In this document: one piece after another, positions 48,326 through 58,013 of the stretch | Layout of the letters: each line of letters begins with the position of its first letter | Numbering within the stretch: position 1 is the first letter of the stretch | Source: Musa acuminata AAA Group | Lineage: Eukaryota > Streptophyta > Magnoliopsida > Zingiberales > Musaceae | DNA: 64,000 bases | NCBI RefSeq assembly: GCF_036884655.1 | Contig: NC_088355.1 | Span: forward strand, 24,799,001-24,863,000 | Reading direction: 5' to 3' | Program-made: the position numbers and the translations under genes | The notes under the pieces: model-generated | What the model saw: only the letters and a program-made list of their open reading frames with translations | The model's database searches: none | What the model was told of the DNA's origin: nothing

Positions 48326-48659
48326 CCCCACCCATTCAGCACTGAAAAGATATAGACCTACACCGAAATCTTGATCTTTTTTGTGATTCTAAGAGCTCAA
48401 AAGTGTTGTAAATCCTTTAAGTCTCCTCCTTCTGTTCTTCAAGTTTTCAGTTGTAAAGTGAGGAGAGAAAGGTCTGTAAAGGTTGTCTCCTAAGCCTGTC
48501 AAAAGGAGAGAAACTGTAAAAGGGCAGTTAGCCTTCGCCCATTGAAGGAAGGCACCTAGTTGAAATCGGCTTTCCTCGCTCAATCATCAGATCTCAGTTC
48601 ACGTTTACGTCTTGATTTCAACTGCATACTGCCTTCTACAAGTATACAAACAAGTTTCA

Positions 48660-48905
48660 AAGTTTAGACGTAAATCTGCGTCTAGACGTAAAACTGCGTT
48701 TAGACGTAAATCTGCGTTTAGACGTAAATTTGAGTTTAAGACGTAAATCTGAGTTTAGACGTAAATCTGCGTTTAGACGTAAAACTGCGTTTAGACGTAA
48801 ATCTGCGTTTAGACGTAAATCTGCGTTTAGACGTAAATCTGCATTTAGACGTAAAACTGCATTTAGACGTAAATCTGAGTTTAGACGCAATCTGCGCTTA
48901 GACGC
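48660..48905. repeat. 18-bp minisatellite in transcribed part of P LTR
   Basis: About 14 units of GTTTAGACGTAAATCTGC type. It lies after the TATA box, so it is in R-U5 and in the RNA leader before the PBS. Frame-preserving units give Arg/Lys-rich chance ORFs. Confidence 0.9.
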
Positions 48906-49048
48906 AAACTGCACTTAGATACAAACTGAGAATTTGCTTTTGCATCATAATAGTTTTTGAACGAACGCAGCTTTTGGTTTTTAATCGCTGTAAGATTTCC
49001 GCTGCACTAATTCACCCCCCCCCTCTTAGTGCTCTCGATCCTAACAAT

Positions 49049-49060
49049 TGGTATCAGAGC
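49049..49060 (+). other. Primer binding site of P element
   Basis: TGGTATCAGAGC, two bases inside the LTR end; initiator tRNA-Met type. Confidence 0.9.
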
Positions 49061-49096
49061 GGGGTATTTCTCATTTCGGATTTACACCCGAGAGAA

Positions 49097-50101
49097 ATGA
49101 CTTTTCAAGAGGGCTGTTCGGTCTTTCGTCCACCGTTCTTTAACGGATTGGACTACACTTATTGGAAAACTCGAATGAGAGTTTTCTTAATTTCTCTAAA
49201 TCTGGATTTATGGAATATCATTGAAAACGGTTTTCAACTTCCCTCCAAACCGATGAACGAATGGTCGGTTTTGGAGAAGAAGAATTTTTCTTTAAACGCA
49301 AAGGCTATGAATGCCTTATTTTGCGCATTGGACAAAAATGAGTTCAATCGGATTTCTACGTGTGAAACGGCTTTCGATATTTGGCGCACTCTTGAAATCA
49401 CGCACGAGGGAACTAGTAGAGTCAAAGACTCGAAAGTTAATATTTTACTGCTTGATTTTGAGCTTTTTCATATGAAACCAAGCGAAACCGTTGTTGACAT
49501 GTACACCCGTTTTACGGATGTCGTCAATGGTTTAAAATCACTTGGTAAAAGCTTTTCGGATTTTGAACTCGTTAACAAAGTTTTGCGCTCACTTTCTAAA
49601 ACTTGGGATTCAAAAGTAACTGCTATTCAAGAATCAAAAAACTTGAACCATTTTCCACTTGAAAAACTAATTGGTTCATTGATCACATATGAAATGACGT
49701 GCAATGCACGTGAAGAACTTGAGAACCACCTTCCAAAGAACAGGAAGGATTTGGAACTCTGGACAAATGAATGCCACTTGAGCGATGACTCAAGTAATGA
49801 GGACAATGAAGAACAAAACAACCTTCCAAAGAACAGGAAGGATTTGGGACATAGAACATTTGAAGACCACTCGAGCCTAAGCTCAAGTGATGGTGAACTT
49901 AAACTACAGATGAAACGAAAATTAAAAAACAAAAAGAATCAAACTACTTGCTTTAAACGCAAGAAGAAGAACAAAAATTGGGATGAATCGAGCTCCTCCG
50001 AAGAAGAGAAAGTCAACAAAAGCAAGGCGGCAAACTACGCCTTAACAGCCTACAATGATGAGGTAATCGAAATCCCCCTAATTTACTTCGAAATTACATG
50101 A
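49097..50101 (+). CDS. Gag-like protein of P element (334 aa)
   Basis: The ATG at 49097 is chosen because it is the first one after the PBS and starts the conserved MTFQEG...PPFFNGLDYTYW block; the frame is open upstream into the LTR only by chance. Residues 1-200 are the copia gag fold (UBN2/DUF4219 type) with W-x-x-I and WRTLE-like landmarks. About 205-265 contain two LPKNRKDLE repeats each followed by an acidic Ser-rich stretch. About 270-315 are Lys/Arg-rich. No CCHC knuckle is present, and the frame ends at TGA 50099-50101 with no downstream pol. The frame is intact, consistent with recent activity. It would form particles that package the element RNA; the enzymes must come from elsewhere. 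Confidence 0.9.
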   Translation: MTFQEGCSVFRPPFFNGLDYTYWKTRMRVFLISLNLDLWNIIENGFQLPSKPMNEWSVLEKKNFSLNAKAMNALFCALDKNEFNRISTCETAFDIWRTLEITHEGTSRVKDSKVNILLLDFELFHMKPSETVVDMYTRFTDVVNGLKSLGKSFSDFELVNKVLRSLSKTWDSKVTAIQESKNLNHFPLEKLIGSLITYEMTCNAREELENHLPKNRKDLELWTNECHLSDDSSNEDNEEQNNLPKNRKDLGHRTFEDHSSLSSSDGELKLQMKRKLKNKKNQTTCFKRKKKNKNWDESSSSEEEKVNKSKAANYALTAYNDEVIEIPLIYFEIT

Positions 50102-52738
50102 TGCTTTTCATGATGCACTTTTCTTTTTCTTTAAATTTTCTTGAAAATTATATTTTTAATAATTTAACAATGAAAATGCAAAAATATGATCATGCTTGTA
50201 ATCTTGAAAATGATAATGAAAATTGCATGTCTTATGTTAATGCAAGATAGAAATCTAATGATTTTACACCTAGTGAGATTAATCTTATGTGCTTGAGAAG
50301 CAAGAATGTATATTTTGATGATTTTCATATTGCTTTTCAATGACGATACATGGCTTTTGTCTGGAAGGCTTGATATTTTTCATTGTCTTTGTTTATTAAA
50401 TATAATGTATGGTTTTGACATAAGAATAAAGATTTGAGCATGCTATTATAAAGTCAATCATAAATTAAAACTAAAGAAGTTTTAGGCATTTATAAGAATC
50501 ATTCAAAATTATGTTCAATGAAACCTTGCTTAATGTTGCAATGAAAATATTAAAGTTATACTTGATGATTTCAGATTTGACAAATGCTACACTTTAAATA
50601 TGAATCATTCTTCAATCAGATTAAATGCTTCAATCATTTTCTAACTCTAGAGTTCTCGATTTTGGTGAAATACAAGTGATAAATTCATTTATGATATCTT
50701 GTAAATCACTTGAATTATGAATGAGTTTTTCTTTTTTATGATGTGTTAAAAGAATCACTTAAAAAGAAAATGTTTTTCCCATTTTATCGAGATTAATGAT
50801 TTCATGATATTATGTGAATCTCGAAACTGATTTTGATGAAATAGTAATAACGTTATTCATGTTATGAATCTTAAAAATGATAATATGCTTCATGTGATAA
50901 TATGGATACATGAAACACTTATGATATTCTGTGTATTCATAAAATATTTATCTCATCATCCAATAACTCTTCTTGATATTCCTTATGAGATGAAATGAAA
51001 TAATGCATGAAATACAAATGAGGAGTTAATGATCATGCATAATAGGATGTAATGAATTCTAGATACCATCATTTGAATATCTATGATCATGCTGCCAAAA
51101 TGATATATCACGAATGCTTGAATATCATGTTTGATATGCTCATGATGATGATTGATTTTTCGGTATCATGCATAAATTTTTTGAAATGTAATGTTAATGA
51201 ATTTGTGCATTGAAACTATAATGATGCACAAATAAGAATGATTACTTACCTTTGTCATGATTTAGAAATTGATGTAAAGGGTTTTTCCCTTGTTGACAAT
51301 GACAAAGGGGGAGATAGCTAGCTTGTACAAGTCAAGAAGATGAAAAAACTTGATTGCTAGCTTGCCTATCTCAAGAGGCAAAAATGCTAACTTGCACATC
51401 TAGCAAAACTTGACAAATTTGCATATATCAAGAAGCAAGAGTTGCTTTCTTGAACATCTCAAAATTGCTAGCTTGCGGGCCTTAAAATGTACAAATTTTT
51501 TGCTAGCTTGTATATGGTAAACCTGCTATCATACTATCATGATGATGAGTATGTCTTATCTTTATGATTGTATTTGAAAAACAATGGCAAAAATACGTCT
51601 TAATGATTGAACGTGTTAAAATTATTTTTCGAACCTTCTTGATTGAATGATTGAATCACTTGACTGGCATAATGATTTTACACAATTACATGTTGAAAAT
51701 TATGTGCTTGAATACAAAACTTCCATGATAACAAGCATGCTTTACCTTCATGATTATAATTGAATATCTATAGCAAAACCTTGTTCGAATGGAAGAAAGA
51801 CTCAAATTTCATTTTCGGATTCTCTTGAGTCTAACATATCAAGTTCACTCTCTTCCAAACTTAACAAGCATATGCCATATCAAGTTTAGTTCATATCATT
51901 GATTTTTGACATATGTAATTGACTAGCAAATACATCTCTCATACACACATCATGTGAAAAATATTTTTTGAGAAATGGATTTGATGAATATGGATGAAAG
52001 TGTTTTTACTTGCAAAGATTTATTTCACATACATAACAACAAGCACTTATGCTTAAAATTTGCTTATATCGTTCTCCGTTTTGTTGATGACAAAGGGGGA
52101 GAAATATATGAATTGATGCTATGAACACTGATGCTAGGCTTGCATCATCAAGAGATATATGAATTGATATGATTGCCATATTTGCAATACTTGCATCATT
52201 AAGAGATATATGAATTGATGCTATGATTGCCAAACTTGTATTATGCCATGTTCTCATCATGCGTTAAGATATCAAGAACTTGTATCGTAATTTTACGCGT
52301 TGATATCCTACCATGTGATGAAATGCTATAATTGATAAACACTTGAAATGTTTGCATTATGATATCAAAAGCCTACATCGCAATTTTTCATGTTGGTATT
52401 TGATATTAGCAAACTTGCATGATGATAAAACTTGATATTATGATTTTCATGCAATGAGTTAAACCAATATCACACACACTTGATTGTAGTACTTCTCCTT
52501 TTTGTTGATGACAAAGGGGGAGAAGTATGTTGATGACATGACATGTGATGCATAAGTTTATGCATAAGTTCATGTTGACGTGTTGCAAGTATTCATGATG
52601 AATATTGCAATGACTTGAATTCAGTTTGAATTCAAGGTTCTATCAATATGGCATATTGATAGGGGGAGTTTGTTTAAACTCCGGGAGTTAAGTTTAACTC
52701 CGTCATCAAGTGATTGTCATCATCAAAAAGGGGGAGAT
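50102..52738 (+). other. AT-rich non-coding interior of P element with repeated polypurine tracts
   Basis: About 2.6 kb with no credible coding frame. Near-identical GACAAAGGGGGAGA tracts occur near 51301, 52090 and 52511, and AAAAAGGGGGAGATTG at the LTR edge (52725-52740). Three of the four are preceded by a GTTGATGA or GTTGACAA-like word. Between them are AT-rich repeats of AGCTTGC and CATGAT words. The opposite-strand relative at 10218-12976 has the same arrangement. Confidence 0.75.
52725..52738 (+). other. Polypurine tract of P element
   Basis: AAAAAGGGGGAGAT directly before the 3' LTR start TGTTGAATC; the plus-strand primer. Confidence 0.85.
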
Positions 52739-54982
52739 TGTTGAATCTCGTATTTTGATGATGAAACTACTTGATATATGTTTATGATTTAATCTGCGTT
52801 TTGAGTGACGCAGGATGCTTCGATCAGGATGAGATAATTAAAGCAGGAAAATCATGTTGTGCCGAAAGAACATGTCAGAAGATTGGACGTCGGGCCGGTG
52901 GATCGGTCGGCGTATCGACAGAAGGCTTCGGGCCGTGGACTCGGGCATCGGGCCAAGAAGAGCGGGTATTGTGCCAAGGATATCGGAGTTGCGGAGTCAA
53001 CTGGCCGATTGGGCAATAGGCTGCACGAGAGGACGATGCGCCGAAGAATCGGACGAAGCGTCGAGGGACCAATGACATGTCGGACAACTTGGTTAATTGC
53101 TTAGGATTAATTGTCTCGATTGAAGTTTTGTTTTAATTGTGCAGGATTAACTATGATAACGATGAAGACATAAAGCGAAACAAAGTGTCGGAGTCAAGCG
53201 CGATGGATTTGTTGCGAGTTCGAGAGTTCGACGGAAGTCCGAAGATTCGTTGGGAGTTCGCGGAGCTCGCCGAGAAAGATCGGAGCTTGCCGAAGAAGCT
53301 CGTTGGAACTCGCTAAGAACAAATCGTGAAGTCTAGGAGTTTGCCGGGAGTCCGCAGAATGGTTTCCGAGAGTTCATCGGAAGACCGCCGGAAGTTTGCC
53401 GGAAGCTCGCTAGAAGAAGTCTTGACTTGCGGACTTTGTAATAGCTTAGAAAATGTCTTTAAATTCATAGTTAGCACGTTAATTAGGGTTAGGATTAGGT
53501 GTTAATCCTATAACCCAAGTAGGGGCCAATTAGGCCCAAGTTCGGACTGGTTTGGACCAAGTTTGGAGCCAAACCAAGTGAGCTGGAATAGTGAAGAGGT
53601 GCCACCGCCAGGGTTGGAGGTAGCACCGCCCAGGCTATGTCTTCCTGCGAGGTTGGGAGGTGCAACCGCCCCAGCCAGGAGGTGCAACCGCCAGGGCTGC
53701 GAGGCTGGGAGGTGCAACCGCCCCAGCCGAGAGGTGCAACCGCCCAGAGCTCAGTCTTCGAGCTAGACTGGGCGGTGCAACCTCCTCTGTCAAGAGGTAG
53801 CACCGCCAGAGCTCAAGTTTCGAGCTCTGCCAGGCGATGCAACCACCGAGCTCAGTCTTCGAGCTCTGGCAGAGAGGTGCATCAGCCTGAGCTCAGTCTC
53901 GAGCTCTGCCAGGTGATGCAACCACCAAGCTCAGTCTTCGAGCTTTGGCAGAGAGGTGCATCAGCCTGAGCTCAGTTTCGAGCTCTGCCAGGTGATGCAA
54001 CCACCGAGCTCAGTTTCGAGCTCTGCCAGGTGATGCAACCACCAAGCTCAGTCTTCGAGCTCTGCCAGGTGATGCAACCATCGAGCTCAGTCTTCGAGCT
54101 CTGGCAGAGAGAAGCAATCGCCTGAGCTCAGTCTTCGAGCTCTGCCAGGCGGTGCCACCTCTCCAGTCAAGAGGTGCAACCGCCTGATCCCAGAATTCTG
54201 GGATTTGATCGATTTGATCGTTTTGAGCTCGAATTTTGAATTGGGTTGGGGCCTATAAATACCCCACCCATTCAGCACTGAAAAGATATAGACCTACACC
54301 GAAATCTTGATCTTTTCTGTGATTCTAAGAGCTCAAAAGTGTTGTAAATCCTTTAAGTCTCCTCCTTCTGTTCTTCAAGTTTTCAGTTGTAAAGTGAGGA
54401 GAGAAAGGTCTGTAAAGGTTGTCTCCTAAGCCTGTCAAAAGGAGAGAAACTGTAAAAGGGTAGTTAGCCTTCGCCCATTAAAGGAAGGCACCTAGTTGAA
54501 ATCGGCTTTCCTCGCTCAATCATCAGATCTCAGTTCACGTTTACGTCTTGATTTCAACTGCATACTGCCTTCTACAAGTATACAAACAAGTTTCAAAGTT
54601 TAGACGTAAATCTGCGTCTAGACGTAAAACTGCGTTTAGACGTAAATCTACGTTTAGACGTAAATTTGAGTTTAAGACGTAAATCTGAGTTTAGACGTAA
54701 ATCTGCGTTTAGACGTAAAACTGCGTTTAGACGTAAATCTGCGTTTAGACGTAAATCTACGTTTAGACGTAAATCTGCGTTTAGACGTAAAACTGCATTT
54801 AGACGTAAATTTGAGTTTAGACGCAATCTGCGCTTAGACGCAAACTGCACTTAGATACAAACTGAGAATTTGCTTTTGCATCATAATAGTTTTTGAACGA
54901 ACGCAGCTTTTGGTTTTTAATCGCTGTAAGATTTCCGCTGCACTAATTCACCCCCCCCCTCTTAGTGCTCTCGATCCTAACA
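52739..54982 (+). repeat. 3' LTR of P element
   Basis: Same length as the 5' LTR (2,244 bp) and nearly identical. TATA box at 54254-54261 and 18-bp array at about 54596-54841. It is followed by TGCAG. Confidence 0.95.
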
Positions 54983-55720
54983 TGCAGCACGTTGGCTGCG
55001 CATGTGGCCGAGTGGCCGAGGCAGCGAGGTTGCGTGCTGGCTACGCACGAGGCCGAGTGGACGAGGCAGTGAGGCAGCCGCGTATGTGGCCGAGTGGCCG
55101 AGGCAGCGATGCTGCTTGTCGGCTGCGCATGTGGCCGAGTGGCCGAGGCAGCGAGGCAGCGTGCTGGCTGCGCATGTGGCCGAGTGGCCGAGGCAGCGAG
55201 GCAGCAAGGCAGCGTGTTTGCATGAGGCCGCTCGCTGGCTGCGAACGAGGCCGAGGGGCCGAGGCAGCGTGCTGGCCGCGCATGAGGCCGAGGGGCCGAG
55301 GTAGCGAGGCAGCATGTTGGCTGCGCATGAGGCCGAGGCAGCGAGGCTGCGTGCTGGCTGCGCACGAGGCCGAGTGGACGAGGCAGTGAGGCAGCCGCGT
55401 ATGTGGCCGAGTGGCCGAGGCAGCGATGCTGCTTGCCGGCTGCGCATGTGGCCAAGGCAGCAAGGCAGCGTGTTTGCATGAGGCCGCTTGCTGGCTGCGA
55501 ACGAGGCCGAGGGGCCGAGGCAGCGTGCTGGCCGCGCATGAGGCCGAGGGGCCGAGGTAGCGAGGCAACATGTTGGCTGCGCATGAGGCCGAGACAGCGA
55601 GGCTGCGTGCTAGCTGCGCACGAGGCCGAGTGGCCGAGGCAGCGTGCTGGCTGCGCCCGAGGCCGAGTGGCCGAGGCAGCGAGGCAGCGTGTTGGCCGCG
55701 CATGAGCCAAGTCTCTCAGG
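54983..55720. repeat. GC-rich repeats, right side of inverted-ended unit, first block
   Basis: Words GTGGCCGAGTGGCCGAGGCAGCG and GCGTGCTGGCTGCGCAT recur in roughly 45-51 bp units. A larger block (about 55040-55330) recurs at about 55360-55620. The sequence is a cousin of the left array (shared GGCCGAGGAGC and GCGCxxGC words) but with a different period. ORFs on both strands are by-products. Confidence 0.85.
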
Positions 55721-57033
55721 CGACGCCATATCTCTCCTCATGCATGCCGCGGCCGAGGAGCTACTTGCGCGTGCATAGAGGAAGTCTCGGGCAAGCCGTG
55801 GCCGTGGAGCTCTCGGACATACCATGGCCGAGGAGCTACTTAGGCCGCGTAGAGGAAGTCTCGGGTAAGCCGTGGCCGAGGAGGTCTCGGGTAGGCTGTG
55901 GCCGAGGAGCTCTCGGGTAGGCTGTGGCCGAGGAGGTCTCGGGCACGCTATGGCCGAGGTGTTCGGCGCGGTCGGGCTGGTCGCGCGCGTGGGACCGAGG
56001 GGCCCAGGCGCGTGGGTTGGCCGCGCGTGTGGGGCCGAGTGGCCGAGACGCTCGGCGCGGTCGGGCTGGCCGCGCGCGTGGGACGCGGGCGGTTCGGCCG
56101 CGTGCTTGGGACGCGGGCGATTTGGCCGCGCATGTGGGACGCGGGCGGGGTGGCCGCGCGCGTGGGATCGAGGGGTCCGAGGCGCGCGGGCTGGTCGCGC
56201 GCGTGAGGCCGACGCGGACGGGTTGGCCGCGCGTGTGGGGCCGAGTGGCTGAGACGCGCGGGTTGGCCGCGCGCGTGGGGCCGAGTGGCCGAGACGCGCG
56301 GGCTGGTCGCGCGCGTGGGGCCGACGCGGGCAGGCTGGCCGCGCGCGTGGGGGCCGAAGCGGGCGGGCTGGCCGCGCGTGTGGGGCCGAGCCGCGCGCGT
56401 GGCCGAGGAGCTCGGGACGCGCGGGCTGGTCGCGCGCGTGGCCGAGGAGCTCGGGACGCGCGAGCTGGTCGCGCGTGTGGCCGAGGAGCTCGGGACGCGC
56501 GAGCTGGTCGCGCGTGTGGCCGAGGAGCTCGGGACGCGCGAGCTGGTCGCGCGTGTGGCCGAGGAGCTCGGGACGCACGGGCTGGTCGCGCGCGTGGCCG
56601 AGGAGCTCGGGACGCACGGGCTGGTTGCGCGCGTGGCCGAGGAGCTCGGGACGCGCGGGCTGGTCGCGCGCGTGGGACGCGGGCGATTTGGCCGCGCATG
56701 TGGGACGCGGGCGGGGTGGCCGCGCGCGTGGGATCGAGGGGTCCGAGGCGCGCGGGCTGGTCGCGCGCGTGAGGCCGACGCGGACGGGTTAGCCGCGCGT
56801 GTGGGGCCGAGTGGCTGAGACGCGCGGGTTGGCCGCGCGCGTGGGGCCGAGTGGCCGAGACGCGCGGGCTGGTCGCGCGCGTGGGGCCGACGCGGGCAGG
56901 CTGGCCGCGCGCGTGGGGGCCGACGCGAGCGGGCTGGCCGCGCGTGTGGGGCCGAGCCGCGCGCGTGGCCGAGGAGCTCGGGACGCGCGGGCTGGTCGCG
57001 CGCGTGGCCGAGGAGCTCGGGACGCGCGAGCTG
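55721..57033. repeat. GC-rich repeats, right side, second block with 558-bp period duplication
   Basis: Units around GTGGCCGAGGAGCTCGGG and ACGCGCGAGCTGGTCGCGC, about 48-51 bp each at 56398-56660. About 56109-56450 recurs at about 56667-57010, nearly identical, 558 bp apart. CpG density is very high. No gene is seen. Confidence 0.85.
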
Positions 57034-57587
57034 GCAAAAAATGGCAAAAAATGGCAGACCCAGCACAGCCGAACGGGACAGAAGCAGGTAATGGTTGAAG
57101 CTCGCCCATACCCTGCGATCCCCCGATTTCCCACGCAACCCCCTGAGCAACACACTGCCCGAGGCTCTCCGTACCCTGCAGCAGCTCGGCCTCCCACACA
57201 ACCCCAGCGGTAACATCAAACCTCCTCTATAAACACCCCTGAGTCCTAAGCAAAAAGGGGGGGAGGAACTCACTCAAACACAACACGGAGAGGCTCTTCT
57301 TCTGCCTCATCCACAATCCCCTCCACATCTTTCTCTAACTTGATCGTCGGAGGGGTCGGGTCGAGCACCCCGGCCCGACCTGTGTGCAGGTGCGAGATGG
57401 TGTCGCCTCTCCCTGGCGCTGTGGCGGAGCTTCTTCCCGACCGGGACGACCCGACCTCCCGACCCGAACCACCGAGCTCGGCTGCTGGGAGACCCCGAGG
57501 AGCGCCCCCAAGGAGATCACCGCCTTCCGGACCCGAACCAAGCCGCGACGGCCCCGAGGCCACGGCTAAAAAAAAGTTACACTAACA
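57034..57587 (-). repeat. Right arm of 550-bp terminal inverted repeat
   Basis: Reverse complement of 43321 to about 43872. Ends TTACACTAACA. It contains an outward TATA-like box at 57228-57234 (plus strand) and the mirrored 97-codon frame (57563-57270, GTG start). Confidence 0.9.
57228..57234 (+). promoter_or_regulatory. Outward-facing TATA-like box, right arm
   Basis: TATAAAC followed by CACCCCTGAG and, about 45 bp on, a C- and AAC-rich leader-like stretch. Transcription would run out of the unit into LINE ORF1/ORF2 in the sense direction. Confidence 0.5.
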
Positions 57588-57592
57588 GGATC

Positions 57593-57975
57593 CATCTAAA
57601 ATCACTCAACGAACTCAAGTCCAATCAAATCTCGTCAGCAAGGATATTCTTCCTCAACAAACTCAAGCCTCAACAAACATCGCCAACAAGGATATTCTGT
57701 CTCAACAAACTCATGCCCCAACAAACCTCTCTAGCCAGGCTGCTCAAATAAGTACAATCCAGGATATTGTGCTGCAACAATCTTATCGAGCTTCAACAAA
57801 CCCTGCCAATCAAGACCACATGATTCAAGGTACTTTAAAGTTTAAAAATCTGCAAGCTGTAGATGAAGTGGATAAATATAGGAATAAAACCATAAAAGGT
57901 AAGGATATTGTGCGGGAGGAAAATACAAAACCGAAGGATAAGAAAAAGGATGGTACAATCCATCCAAAGTCGTAG
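57593..57975 (+). pseudogene. LINE ORF1, second part (C-terminal tail)
   Basis: Continues the 42177 frame after the insertion to TAG at 57973-57975. Low-complexity Gln/Thr/Asn-rich, with three repeats around KDIL and QQTQ (near 57647, 57689 and 57760), then a Lys-rich end. Thirty-eight bases separate it from ORF2. Confidence 0.85.
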
Positions 57976-58013
57976 GATGTATTCCTTACTACCTTTTCAT
58001 TTGTTTATTACTA

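Larger units (their letters stand above)
46803..49046 (+). repeat. 5' LTR of P element
   Basis: It runs from TGTTGAATC to GATCCTAACA. In order it holds GAGTTCGAxxG-rich sequence (about 47230-47480), a family of GAGGTGCAACCGCC and GAGCTCAGTCTTCGAGCTCTG repeats (about 47650-48250), a TATA box at 48318-48325, and an 18-bp minisatellite at 48660-48905. ORFs inside arise from repeats. Confidence 0.95.
46803..54982 (+). mobile_element. P element: complete, young, gag-only LTR retrotransposon (8,180 bp)
   Basis: Two 2,244-bp LTRs (46803-49046 and 52739-54982), TSD TGCAG on both sides, PBS at 49049-49060 and a polypurine tract at 52725-52738. I count roughly 15-20 differences between LTRs, under 1%, so it is recent. 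The 3.7-kb interior has one gene, gag (49097-50101). No protease, integrase, RT or RNase H signature is seen in 50102-52738. It must therefore be copied and inserted by enzymes from a related copia element. Gag type and PBS place it with Ty1/copia; gag-only elements of this kind have been called TR-GAG. Confidence 0.93.
43321..57587. mobile_element. Inverted-ended GC-rich mobile unit of unknown class (6.08 kb plus nested P element)
   Basis: It starts TGTTAGTGTAA and ends TTACACTAACA. Bases 43321 to about 43872 and about 57034-57587 are near-identical inverted repeats of about 550 bp. Outside lies the 5-bp duplication GGATC. Inside are a 66-bp array on the left and other GC-rich arrays on the right. 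TG...CA ends with a 5-bp duplication are the mark of LTR-type integrases, but LTRs are direct, not inverted. No transposase or integrase is visible, so it is non-autonomous. Possible readings are a very long solo LTR with an internal inverted duplication, a recombinant with two LTRs head to head, or a DNA transposon with an integrase-type enzyme. Confidence 0.85.

Noticed and set aside
48657..48918. Arg/Lys-rich frames of 62-85 codons
   Set aside because: Translation of the 18-bp minisatellite.
54910..57213. Many Ala/Arg/Pro-rich frames of 100-450 codons
   Set aside because: GC-rich repeats of the inverted-ended unit; frames exist on both strands and start in repeats or in the LTR.
43321..57587. 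Mutator-like or CACTA transposon
   Set aside because: The target duplication is 5 bp, not 9 or 2-3. CACTA occurs in the right tip but inside and in the wrong orientation for that family.
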